Source of the DNA: JAAYYM01 sp964483155
Lineage (GTDB): Bacteria; Bacillota; Clostridia; Lachnospirales; Lachnospiraceae
DNA: 6,479 bases
Direction: 5' to 3'
Assembly (NCBI GenBank): GCA_964483155.1
Contig: CAZAAC010000096.1
Span: forward strand, 1-6,479
Shown here in pieces: positions 1 through 6,453 of this stretch. A model generated the notes under the pieces. That model made no database searches. It was not told the DNA's origin and was given only the letters and a program-made list of their open reading frames with translations. Every line of letters begins with the position of its first letter. The stretch's first letter is position 1. Made by a program: the position numbers and the translations under genes.

Positions 1-97
1 ATTATAGTAGCACAATTTTAATTGTAAAAACATATCTTTTATATTGAAAGGAGAGGTATTTTTTATCGATATTTTGTATCAATATGACAAAACTATC

Positions 98-126
98 TTG
101 ACATTTTTTATATTTAATTATAAAAT
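98..126 (+). promoter_or_regulatory. Probable sigma-A promoter of the DegV/FakB-like gene
   Basis: A perfect -35 hexamer TTGACA (98-103) is followed after exactly 17 bases by TAAAAT (121-126), a five-of-six match to the -10 consensus. Transcription would start near 133, giving a leader of about 110 bases before the ATG at 244. The region is very AT-rich, so -10-like matches arise easily, but the exact -35 and ideal spacing make this the best candidate. A second weak -10-like TAAAAT (214-219) has no matching -35. Confidence 0.65.
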
Positions 127-173
127 TATGTGGTCTTAATTAATTGATGATGTAGTTTTTGTTTCTACTTGTT

Positions 174-206
174 GAGGGCATTTTAAAATCATCAAAATTT
201 GCCCTT
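174..206 (+). repeat. Inverted repeat in the leader of the FakB-like gene
   Basis: AGGGCA (175-180) pairs with TGCCCT (200-205), and G174-T206 can add a wobble pair. Inside it, TTTT and AAAA can extend the stem across a small bulge. The downstream side is not a T-run, so it does not look like an intrinsic terminator. It lies between the promoter and the ribosome binding site, so an operator, a leader-RNA stability element or a chance dyad are all possible. No function can be assigned from sequence alone. Confidence 0.4.
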
Positions 207-243
207 CCTATTGTAAAATATAGTATGAAAGGATAGCGAACTT

Positions 244-1080
244 ATGATTAGAATTATTACAGACAGTTCTAGCGATATCACGCAGGAACGTGCTCGCGAG
301 CTAAATATCGAGGTTATGCCTCTTACCGTCCGTTTTGGCGAAGAGGTGTACAAAAGTGGAATCGATATTTCTAACCAGGTCTTTTATGAAAAACTTGCCT
401 ATTACAAAGAATTGCCCTCTACTGCGCAGGTTAATCCTTTTGAATTTGAAGAAAAATATCAAGAAATTCTGGATCAGGGTGATGAAATAATAAGCATCCA
501 TATTTCTTCTGAAATAAGCGGCACTTTTCAATCTGCAGTTATTGCAAAGGAAAATTTGGCCTCTGATAAAATAACTTTGATTGACTCTCGCAATGTATGC
601 AGTGCTCTTGGTTTGATTACAATAATAGCTGCCAGACTGCGTGATGAAGGCAAAGATAGAGATGCCATTACCTCCATTATTAATTCCTATATTCCGAAAC
701 TTCATTTATTTGTTGTATTAGAGACACTTGAATATGTCAAGAAAGGTGGGCGCATTTCACCTACCGTTGCATTTGTCGGAACTGCTCTTGGTCTACATCC
801 GATTGTATCTTTAATTGATGGCAAAATTGAAGTTGTAGGAAAAGCAAAAGGGAAAAAATCTTCTAATAAATGGTTGTCGGAACAATTGCAGGCTAAGCCT
901 TGTGCATCTGGACTTCCTATGCTAGTGGGTCACGCAAATGCACCTGATAAAGGAGAACTACTAAAAGAGCAATTGGAAGAACAGGGCATTACAACTATTA
1001 TCGGCAACATCTGCATGGGCCCTACTATTGCTACCTACAGTGGTCCAAATGCAATTGGAATTTTTTATATAGCAGAATAA
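244..1080 (+). CDS. DegV family fatty-acid-binding protein, FakB-like
   Basis: A 278-residue protein, full length for the DegV/FakB family. In Firmicutes these cytosolic proteins carry a fatty acid and present its carboxylate to the kinase FakA, which makes acyl phosphate for phospholipid synthesis. Family motifs visible: TDSSSDI (6-12), PSTAQ (58-62), SSEISGTFQSA (88-98), DSRN (114-117), ETLEYVKKGGRIS (160-172), GLHPIVSLIDGKI (183-195) and GPTIATYSGPNA (259-270). Thr60, Ser92 and Arg170 align by position and context with carboxylate-site residues described for Staphylococcus aureus FakB. The usual GTHTGPG motif reads ATYSGPN here, so the expected His is Tyr265. The start is supported by AAAGGA (228-233), 10 bases before the ATG. 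The gene stands alone and converges on the lipid operon. Family membership is secure. Fatty acid binding and the partner kinase are inferred, since many DegV paralogues have no proven ligand. Confidence 0.93.
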   Translation: MIRIITDSSSDITQERARELNIEVMPLTVRFGEEVYKSGIDISNQVFYEKLAYYKELPSTAQVNPFEFEEKYQEILDQGDEIISIHISSEISGTFQSAVIAKENLASDKITLIDSRNVCSALGLITIIAARLRDEGKDRDAITSIINSYIPKLHLFVVLETLEYVKKGGRISPTVAFVGTALGLHPIVSLIDGKIEVVGKAKGKKSSNKWLSEQLQAKPCASGLPMLVGHANAPDKGELLKEQLEEQGITTIIGNICMGPTIATYSGPNAIGIFYIAE

Positions 1081-1110
1081 AAAAGCTGTAGAAATACTTA
1101 TATGATAGAA

Positions 1111-1148
1111 TAAAGCTTTCTATAACAGGTATGTTATAGAAAGCTTTA
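1111..1148. terminator. Perfect hairpin between convergent genes, likely bidirectional terminator
   Basis: A perfect 17-bp stem (1111-1127 with 1132-1148) encloses the 4-base loop GGTA. It lies 30 bases after the FakB-like stop and 38 bases after the stop of the oppositely transcribed CapA-like gene. The foot of the stem is AAAGCTTT on both strands, and the sequence beyond it is T-rich but interrupted (ACTATATTTA on plus, TTCTATCATA on minus). Position and stem strength argue for a shared terminator. The weak T-tracts leave its efficiency uncertain. Confidence 0.7.
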
Positions 1149-1186
1149 ACTATATTTACATATACTTTTTTCATGTTGACTATTTA

Positions 1187-2434
1187 TTACCTATACTCAT
1201 ACATATGATTACCGAAAATATCCTTACATAGTTTTTCACAATATTGATATGAAAACGCACTATCATGTAAAACCATCTCATTACTCTCTGCCAGCCTCTC
1301 TGAATAGTCACTTAGCTTATAGGTCGTAATCAACCCAGGTCCTGTCAGCATCTGCGTCACAAGAGGAATTGCCGCATATTCTGAAATTATTACCTCTCCC
1401 CTTTTATCTTTTGAAATCGTTATCTTTGCCATCGCGCCGACCGCCTGTGCTGCCACACCATCTCCCGTTCGACTTGTGGCATTAATATAATTTCCTATTG
1501 AATAGTAGACTAACATTTTATGTGGCTCTTCTTGCGTCGCATCCTCTGGAACCGTACTTTCTACCCAGCTAATCGGTTCTATCACATGTGGATGTGTCCC
1601 GATGACCAGATCAACTCCCAAATCGGCAAATAACTTCGCATATTCTTCCTGCTGCTTTGAAATACCAAGATTATATTCTGTCCCCCAATGAGGACATACA
1701 ATAATAAAATCAGCTTTTTCTTCTGCTTTCATGACATCTTCTTTGACTTGGTCTTTATCAAGCATATTTACTGCAAATGGCATATCTGCTGGTAATGCAA
1801 TCCCATTTGTTCCATATGTATAATTCAAAATTGCAATCTTAATGTCATCTTTCTCATATAGGAATAAATCCTCCTCGTGTTCCTCTGCGGATTCATATAT
1901 GCCGAGAACTGACATCTCAGGATGATTAGTTTCCCAATAATGTAGGCAATTTAGCAAACCCCTCTTTCCTTTATCCAGTGCATGATTGGTCGCATGCAAT
2001 ATAACATCAAATCCAGCATCACATAGTGCATCACCCACCTCAAATGCACCATTGAAGGCGGGATAACCAGATAATCCTATCTCCGTTCCGCCTAGAATCA
2101 CTTCTTGATTAGCAATTGCTAAATCAGCCTCTTCTATATCTGTCCTTACATTTTCAAAAAGATGATTATAGTTATAGGTCCCATCCTCCATTTCACCGCT
2201 TTCATTAACCGCTGTATGTAGTAGAATATCTCCCACCATAACAATTGTAATATCCGGTTCTGGCTGTTGCTGTACGTTGGCTGGCTCTTGTGGCTTCATT
2301 CCATCAGAATCACTTACTGATTTTTCCTCAGCAATCTTCACAGGTAGTTCTTGTGCTGCCTCTCGCGGCGAACAGCCAATCAAAAAGCTGACTATTAACT
2401 CTATCACGATATACTTAATCGCCTTTTTGCACAT
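1187..2434 (-). CDS. CapA family (PGA_cap) metallophosphatase-like lipoprotein
   Basis: A 415-residue protein of the CapA/PGA_cap family, which has a calcineurin-like metallophosphatase fold. The start at 2434 is chosen because AGAGGTGA sits just before this ATG. The in-frame upstream ATG at 2491 overlaps the promoter. The N-terminus has Lys residues, a short hydrophobic stretch and the lipobox LIGC, so Cys21 should be lipid-anchored at the outer face of the membrane. A Glu/Gln/Pro-rich linker (about 22-60) precedes the catalytic-type domain. Family motifs present: VGDILLH (67-73, Asp69 and His73), ANQE (108-111), TNH (149-151), PHWGTEY (248-254), GTHPH (279-283) and SIGNY (312-316). All expected metal-site residues appear intact. 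Poly-gamma-glutamate capsule synthesis is known for CapA of Bacillus, but no capB or capC is nearby, and lone CapA-like lipoproteins in Clostridia have no settled role. It is a separate unit from the fab genes. Confidence 0.9.
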   Translation of the reverse strand: MCKKAIKYIVIELIVSFLIGCSPREAAQELPVKIAEEKSVSDSDGMKPQEPANVQQQPEPDITIVMVGDILLHTAVNESGEMEDGTYNYNHLFENVRTDIEEADLAIANQEVILGGTEIGLSGYPAFNGAFEVGDALCDAGFDVILHATNHALDKGKRGLLNCLHYWETNHPEMSVLGIYESAEEHEEDLFLYEKDDIKIAILNYTYGTNGIALPADMPFAVNMLDKDQVKEDVMKAEEKADFIIVCPHWGTEYNLGISKQQEEYAKLFADLGVDLVIGTHPHVIEPISWVESTVPEDATQEEPHKMLVYYSIGNYINATSRTGDGVAAQAVGAMAKITISKDKRGEVIISEYAAIPLVTQMLTGPGLITTYKLSDYSERLAESNEMVLHDSAFSYQYCEKLCKDIFGNHMYEYR

Positions 2435-2438
2435 GCCC

Positions 2439-2446
2439 TCACCTCT
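2439..2446 (-). promoter_or_regulatory. Ribosome binding site fixing the CapA-like start
   Basis: Minus-strand AGAGGTGA is followed by GGGC and then the ATG at 2434-2432, with the GAGG core 7 bases from the start codon. The in-frame ATG 57 bases upstream has no comparable site and would place a charged peptide ahead of the lipoprotein signal. Confidence 0.8.
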
Positions 2447-2462
2447 TTTTCTTGTTCTTTTT

Positions 2463-2491
2463 ATTTTATCACTTACACATCTATTCTTCAA
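2463..2491 (-). promoter_or_regulatory. Probable promoter of the CapA-like gene
   Basis: On the minus strand TTGAAG (2491-2486) is followed after 17 bases by TAAAAT (2468-2463). Transcription would begin near 2456, leaving a leader of about 20 bases before the ATG at 2434. Immediately upstream of the -35 is a short dyad, TCACC (2498-2502) with GGTGA (2512-2516), which could be an operator but is too short to rely on. Confidence 0.6.
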
Positions 2492-2575
2492 TATAACTCA
2501 CCCCGCAAAATGGTGAATTTGTATTAACACAAAGTACCTTAATTACGATGAAGGTTTCGAAAATCTTATATCAAT

Positions 2576-2612
2576 AAAAAATGCCACAAACAGTGAAATA
2601 CTGTTTGTGGCA
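2576..2612 (-). terminator. Rho-independent terminator of the fab-marR operon
   Basis: On the minus strand a perfect 13-bp stem (2612-2600 with 2594-2582, GTTTGTGGC at its 3' side) closes a 5-base loop and is followed at once by six T residues (2581-2576). It begins 14 bases after the marR stop codon. It ends the fatty acid operon and separates it from the CapA-like gene. Confidence 0.93.
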
Positions 2613-2626
2613 CTACTGCTTTTTCC

Positions 2627-3079
2627 TTAGTATCTAATATCTTTTATCGCAATCTCTGGCATCAGTTCATCCGACATAATGCAGAACACCCTATCCAAAG
2701 TCATGAGCTCTTCCTGTGTAAATCGCTCCTTCACGCGTTCCATAATGGTACTTACATATTGATAACTGATATTATAGTAATTCATATATTTTTCCGTTAC
2801 CTCCAGATGAAATTCTCTTTTATCTGTTTTTGAACGAACTTTTTTTAAATAGCCTTTTTGAATTAAATTATTGACCTTATATGCTGCATTTGGAGAAGAA
2901 ATATTTGTCATTGTCGCGAACTGATTGACCGTCGGATTTTTCATTGCATAAATAATCTCCATACAAAAGGTTTCCACTGTAGTCAGAGTTGCTTCTCTGT
3001 CCTGCAACCTCTCAAATACCCTCTGATAAAAATGAAGTTTAAATTTGGAATATACTTTACTAAATGACTCTTCTATCAT
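2627..3079 (-). CDS. MarR-family regulator, FabT-like, last gene of the fab operon
   Basis: A 150-residue winged-helix protein, the usual MarR length. A helical N-terminus (about 1-28) that would form part of the dimer interface leads into the DNA-binding domain. That domain has an HTH at about 50-80 (NQFATMTNISSP, then the recognition helix NAAYKVNNLIQKGYL) and a wing with the conserved D-x-R signature at TDKRE (85-89). The C-terminal helices (about 100-145) complete the dimer domain. The start is supported by AGGGGG 6 bases before the ATG. It follows fabZ by 36 bases and is the last gene before a strong terminator. By location it is the candidate for a FabT-type regulator, which in streptococci represses fatty acid synthesis genes with acyl-ACP as co-repressor. 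FabT identity is inferred from context: overall MarR sequences are too divergent to prove it. It could also be a general MarR protein responding to another ligand. Confidence 0.88.
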   Translation of the reverse strand: MIEESFSKVYSKFKLHFYQRVFERLQDREATLTTVETFCMEIIYAMKNPTVNQFATMTNISSPNAAYKVNNLIQKGYLKKVRSKTDKREFHLEVTEKYMNYYNISYQYVSTIMERVKERFTQEELMTLDRVFCIMSDELMPEIAIKDIRY

Positions 3080-3094
3080 GTTATTCCCCCTAAG

Positions 3095-3115
3095 TATCTA
3101 TTATCATAAAGTATA
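3095..3115. promoter_or_regulatory. AT-rich imperfect dyad between fabZ and marR, possible operator
   Basis: The gap between fabZ and marR contains the odd-centred dyad TTATCATAA (3101-3109), with outer matching arms TAT (3095-3097) and ATA (3113-3115). This gives an imperfect 21-bp palindrome with seven of ten half-site positions paired. MarR proteins usually bind AT-rich palindromes of this size, and it lies just upstream of the regulator gene. Chance occurrence in AT-rich DNA is quite possible, and no clear internal promoter was recognised beside it. Confidence 0.3.
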
Positions 3116-3550
3116 TCAATATTCTGTCTCAATTGCAAACGTGAGTTCCGCTGTCACTGCAATCTTTCCATCCACTTTTGCAACTGCATTTCCGATTCCA
3201 ACTGGCCCCCGTCTCGTAACAATTTCACATTCGAGTTCAATTCGGTCTCCTGGAAAAACTTGTCTCTTAAAACGAGCATGCTTGATTCCTCCAAATAAAA
3301 CAATTTTTCCCTTAGATTCCTCTTCTGTTAGCAGTGCTACTGCTCCCGTCTGTGCTAATGCCTCGATAATCAGAACACCAGGCATTACATGCTTTTGAGG
3401 GAAATGGCCACAGAAGTGCATTTCGTTTACTGTTACACATTTAATTGCTTTTGCTGACTTTCCTGGCACACATTCTAAAACACGATCAATCATTAGTAAT
3501 GGATACCTATGTGGGAGTATTTTTTCAATTTCATTTGAATTCAATTCCAT
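3116..3550 (-). CDS. fabZ: 3-hydroxyacyl-[acyl-carrier-protein] dehydratase FabZ
   Basis: A 144-residue hot-dog-fold dehydratase that removes water from 3-hydroxyacyl-ACP to give trans-2-enoyl-ACP in the elongation cycle. Signature features: LPHRYPLLMIDRV (12-24), the catalytic His49 in GHFP (48-51), and the catalytic Glu63 in PGVLIIEALAQ (57-67). The loop reads GHFPQKHVMPG, where most relatives have a Pro in place of the last His before VMPG. This is unlikely to matter. The ATG at 3550 is chosen over an in-frame ATG at 3601 because GAGGTG lies 7 bases upstream, the resulting length fits the family, and the longer form would overlap fabF by 47 bases. Only 4 bases separate it from the fabF stop. 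accB, which sits between fabF and fabZ in many Firmicute clusters, is absent. Confidence 0.97.
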   Translation of the reverse strand: MELNSNEIEKILPHRYPLLMIDRVLECVPGKSAKAIKCVTVNEMHFCGHFPQKHVMPGVLIIEALAQTGAVALLTEEESKGKIVLFGGIKHARFKRQVFPGDRIELECEIVTRRGPVGIGNAVAKVDGKIAVTAELTFAIETEY

Positions 3551-3554
3551 TTTG

Positions 3555-4790
3555 TCACACCTCATATTTCTTGAAAATGATAGTTGCATTATGACCACCA
3601 AAGCCTAATGAATTAGACATCGCATATTGAAGCAAAACGTTTCTTCCTATATTAGGAACAATGTCAAGATCGCATTCCTCGTCTGGCACCTGATAATTAA
3701 TTGTCGCTGGAACAAACGCCTCTTTTACCGACATTGCTGTAATGATTGCTTCTACAGCACCACTCGCCCCAAGTAGATGCCCTGTCATTGATTTGGTAGA
3801 ACTGACCATTACCTTCTTACTGCTTTCTCCAAGTGCCTTTTTTATGGCGGCTGTTTCACATTTGTCATTCATTGGCGTTGAAGTACCATGTGCATTAATA
3901 TATCCTATCAGATCAGCTGCAATTCTGGCATCTTTCATAGCAAGCTTCATACATTTTGCTGCACCGCTCCCATCTTCCAATGGCGCCGTAATATGAGATG
4001 CATCACAATTTGCAGCATATCCTACTGCTTCGCAATATATCTTTGCACCCCTTGCCTGTGCATGTTCATATTCTTCTAAAACAAGAATACCTGCTCCTTC
4101 GCCCATCACAAACCCACTTCGCTCTTTATCAAATGGAATGGAGGCGCGCATAGGATCTGTCGAGCGGCTGAGTGCCATGAGCGATGTAAAACCACCTATC
4201 CCCAGAGGTGTAATGCTTGCCTCTGTTCCGCCGCACACCATAACATCTGCATATCCATCCCTGATGCTCCTAAATGCATCGCCAATAGCATTTGTCCCTC
4301 CTGCGCATGCAGTAACAACACAATTGCACATTCCCTGTAATCCATATCTGATTGCAATCGTGCCTGCTGCCATATTTGTAATTGTCATCGGAATAAAATA
4401 TGGAGATATTTTGTCAAATCCTTTTTCAAGTCCTTTAGAGTGTTCCGCTTCTATTGTTCCAAGCCCACCTATTCCACTCGATACCATAACCCCGATTCTG
4501 TCTGTATCTTCTTTATTTATTGTCAAGCCACTATCGCTCATTGCTTCTTCTGCGGCAGCTACGGCAAGTCTTGTAAACCGATCCATCTTTCTTAGTTCTC
4601 TCTTATCAATTACTGTCTCAAAATCAAAATTCTTGATTTCTCCCGCTAATGTTACTTTGCGATTCGTTGTATCGTATTGTGTGATTAACCCTATTCCGCA
4701 TTTTCCAGCCTTTACTGAATTCCACATCTCGCCTAGATTATTTCCAATAGGGGACACAACTCCCATACCTGTTATTACAACACGTCTCAT
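3555..4790 (-). CDS. fabF: 3-oxoacyl-[acyl-carrier-protein] synthase II FabF
   Basis: A 411-residue condensing enzyme of the thiolase fold that joins malonyl-ACP to a growing acyl-ACP with loss of CO2. The catalytic triad is visible: Cys162 in VVTACAGGTN, His301 in NAHGTSTP and His338 in KSMTGHLLGASG, with Lys333 beside it. The gatekeeper region NSLGFGGHN (393-401, Phe397) is intact. The nucleophile motif reads ACAGGT where Bacillus-type enzymes have ACATGT, a mild change. The start codon overlaps the fabG stop (ATGA, 4787-4790), with GGAGGA (4799-4804) 8 bases upstream inside fabG, so the two genes are translationally coupled. No second condensing enzyme (FabB) is visible. In clostridia FabF is known to be able to cover both long-chain and unsaturated elongation, but that is not shown here. 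Confidence 0.97.
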   Translation of the reverse strand: MRRVVITGMGVVSPIGNNLGEMWNSVKAGKCGIGLITQYDTTNRKVTLAGEIKNFDFETVIDKRELRKMDRFTRLAVAAAEEAMSDSGLTINKEDTDRIGVMVSSGIGGLGTIEAEHSKGLEKGFDKISPYFIPMTITNMAAGTIAIRYGLQGMCNCVVTACAGGTNAIGDAFRSIRDGYADVMVCGGTEASITPLGIGGFTSLMALSRSTDPMRASIPFDKERSGFVMGEGAGILVLEEYEHAQARGAKIYCEAVGYAANCDASHITAPLEDGSGAAKCMKLAMKDARIAADLIGYINAHGTSTPMNDKCETAAIKKALGESSKKVMVSSTKSMTGHLLGASGAVEAIITAMSVKEAFVPATINYQVPDEECDLDIVPNIGRNVLLQYAMSNSLGFGGHNATIIFKKYEV

Positions 4791-5527
4791 ATTCCCATTC
4801 CTCCATCAACGCCAAGCACCTGTCCCGTTATGTATCTAGCCTCTTCCTTGGCAAAAAAAGCAACTGCTTCTGCAACATCCTCTGGTTTCCCGGCATATTT
4901 TAAAGGTATTTCACTTATCACTTTTTCTTTTGTCTGCTCTGTTAAAGCTGTTGTCATATCTGTTTCAATCATACCCGGTGCGACTGCATTTACTGTGACT
5001 CCCTTAACAGCCAATTCCTTTGCGATTGATTTTGTCATGCCAATTACACCAGCCTTACTGGCTGCATAATTAACCTGTCCAGCATTTCCCCTGATACCAA
5101 TGATACTGCTTATATTAATAATTCTTCCATATCTTTGCTTTATCATTACTTTTGAAGCACATTTCATACACAAAAATGTTCCTTTTAAATTTGTATTAAT
5201 GACAGCATCAAATTCTTCTTCCTTCATACGCATAATTAAATTGTCTTTTGTAATTCCTGCATTATTGACAAGAATATCAATTCTGCCATTAATCTTGAGC
5301 GCTTCTTCAAATAACCCTTCGCATTCCTGTGTCTTTGTTGTATCTGCACATACAGCTACGACCTTAACACCATACTCACGACACATCTTTTTTGTCTCAT
5401 CAGCCGCTTCATTATTAGATAGATAACTGAATACAATATGAACGCCTTCCATTGCGAGGCGAATGCATACAGCTCTTCCAATTCCACGGCTTCCTCCTGT
5501 TATAATTGCTACTCTGTCTTTCATCAT
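4787..5527 (-). CDS. fabG: 3-oxoacyl-[acyl-carrier-protein] reductase FabG
   Basis: A 246-residue short-chain dehydrogenase/reductase that reduces 3-oxoacyl-ACP to the 3-hydroxy form with NADPH. Features: the nucleotide-binding TGGSRGIG (10-17), NNAG (88-91), Asn113 in NTNLKG, catalytic Ser141 in INISS, and the Tyr154-x3-Lys158 pair in NYAASKAG. The C-terminus YITGQVLGVDGGMGI is typical of FabG, which separates it from the many other reductases of the superfamily. The operon context confirms this. Two tandem ATGs begin the gene. The first (5527) is preferred because it overlaps the fabD stop as ATGA and lies 9 bases from GGAGGA (5537-5542), while the second would lie 12 bases away. Confidence 0.97.
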   Translation of the reverse strand: MMKDRVAIITGGSRGIGRAVCIRLAMEGVHIVFSYLSNNEAADETKKMCREYGVKVVAVCADTTKTQECEGLFEEALKINGRIDILVNNAGITKDNLIMRMKEEEFDAVINTNLKGTFLCMKCASKVMIKQRYGRIINISSIIGIRGNAGQVNYAASKAGVIGMTKSIAKELAVKGVTVNAVAPGMIETDMTTALTEQTKEKVISEIPLKYAGKPEDVAEAVAFFAKEEARYITGQVLGVDGGMGI

Positions 5528-6453
5528 AATTTAAATTCCTCCGCATTTGCAATCAATGTAACAAGGTCATCTGCCGTCTCAATACTATATGTCATGACCT
5601 CCTGATTAATCTTCTTTACAAATCCACTCAGTACACGTCCAGGTCCAATTTCAATAAAGGTATCTGCACCTTTTTCAATTAATCTATTAATGGACTCCTC
5701 AAAGTATACACTACTCTGCACCTGTTTTTCTAGTAATTCTGGTATCGTTTCATTACTATCTAAGAAATCTGCCGTTGCATTAAATACAACTGGCACTAAT
5801 GGTTCCAAAAAAACTGTCTCTTTAAACTTTTCTCTCAGGGCATTCCCTGCTGGCTGCATAAACTTTGTATGAAATGGACCACTTACATTGATTGCAATAC
5901 ATCTTTTTGCGCCTTGCTCTTTTGCTAATTTCTCTACATTTTCAACGGCAGCTTCCTCACCGCAAATCACATATTGCCCAGGACAATTATAATTTACAAT
6001 ATCAACATATCCAAATGCTTGTGCTTCTTTACAGGCACTTTTTAATAAGTTTTTATCAAATCCCAATACTGCAGTCATTTTACATGCAATTCCCCTAGAT
6101 GCTTTTTCCATTTCACTACCACGAAATGCAACAAGTTCAATCAATGTTCTGCTATCGAATACGGACGCTGCATGAAGTGCGCTGTATTCCCCCAGGCTTA
6201 AGCCTGCTACCATAAATGGTTTCACGCCATACGCATATAATACTGCTGTTACTCCAGCTGCAAACAAAGCCATACAGGGCTGGGTATTCTTTGTTTCTGA
6301 CAGCTTTTCAAGCGGACCGTTATGCATCATTTCCTTATATTCTGGGTCTACTGCATCAATCAATTCACGATATTGTGGAAAATGATCATAGATATCTTTT
6401 CCCATGCCAACTTTTTGGCTTCCTTGTCCCGCATAAAGAAACACTATTTTCAT
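5524..6453 (-). CDS. fabD: Malonyl-CoA:ACP transacylase FabD
   Basis: A 309-residue acyltransferase that moves malonyl from CoA to acyl carrier protein, supplying the two-carbon donor for FabF. Features: GQGSQ (9-13) near the N-terminus, nucleophile Ser86 in GLSLGEYSAL, Arg111 in AFRG, active-site His195 in SGPFHTKFM and Gln244 in EKQVQSSV. The nucleophile elbow has Leu before Ser where the Escherichia coli enzyme has GHSLG. The start is the ATG at 6453, with GGGGGA (6461-6466) 7 bases upstream. An in-frame TTG at 6468 would add five residues and destroy that binding site, so it was rejected. The ATG overlaps the stop of the preceding gene by four bases. Its stop overlaps fabG in the same way. 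Confidence 0.97.
   Translation of the reverse strand: MKIVFLYAGQGSQKVGMGKDIYDHFPQYRELIDAVDPEYKEMMHNGPLEKLSETKNTQPCMALFAAGVTAVLYAYGVKPFMVAGLSLGEYSALHAASVFDSRTLIELVAFRGSEMEKASRGIACKMTAVLGFDKNLLKSACKEAQAFGYVDIVNYNCPGQYVICGEEAAVENVEKLAKEQGAKRCIAINVSGPFHTKFMQPAGNALREKFKETVFLEPLVPVVFNATADFLDSNETIPELLEKQVQSSVYFEESINRLIEKGADTFIEIGPGRVLSGFVKKINQEVMTYSIETADDLVTLIANAEEFKL

Noticed and set aside
47..86. A strong Shine-Dalgarno-like AAAGGAGAGG near 47-56, suggesting a small gene
   Set aside because: No start codon lies at a usable distance. The first ATG (84-86) gives only five codons, and a TTG at 74 gives about 21 codons at a poor spacing.
2435..2491. A longer CapA-like protein starting at the ATG at 2491
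   Set aside because: It would place 19 charged residues before a clear lipoprotein signal, has no good ribosome binding site, and overlaps the -10 and -35 elements.
2277..2516. A 79-codon plus-strand frame opposite the CapA-like N-terminus and promoter
   Set aside because: It is antisense to the lipoprotein signal and linker and crosses the promoter region. Its hydrophobic look simply mirrors the opposite-strand coding sequence.
2498..2516. TCACC/GGTGA dyad upstream of the CapA-like promoter as an operator
   Set aside because: The arms are only five bases and no known regulator motif is matched. It is noted with the promoter but not called as a feature.
3551..3601. A longer FabZ starting at 3601
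   Set aside because: It would overlap the end of fabF by 47 bases and add 17 residues not found in the family. The ATG at 3550 has a proper ribosome binding site.
4138..4839. A 233-codon open frame on the plus strand opposite fabF
   Set aside because: It lies wholly antisense to the strongly conserved fabF and the end of fabG, its translation resembles no family I know, and no ribosome binding site supports it. It is a shadow of fabF codon use.
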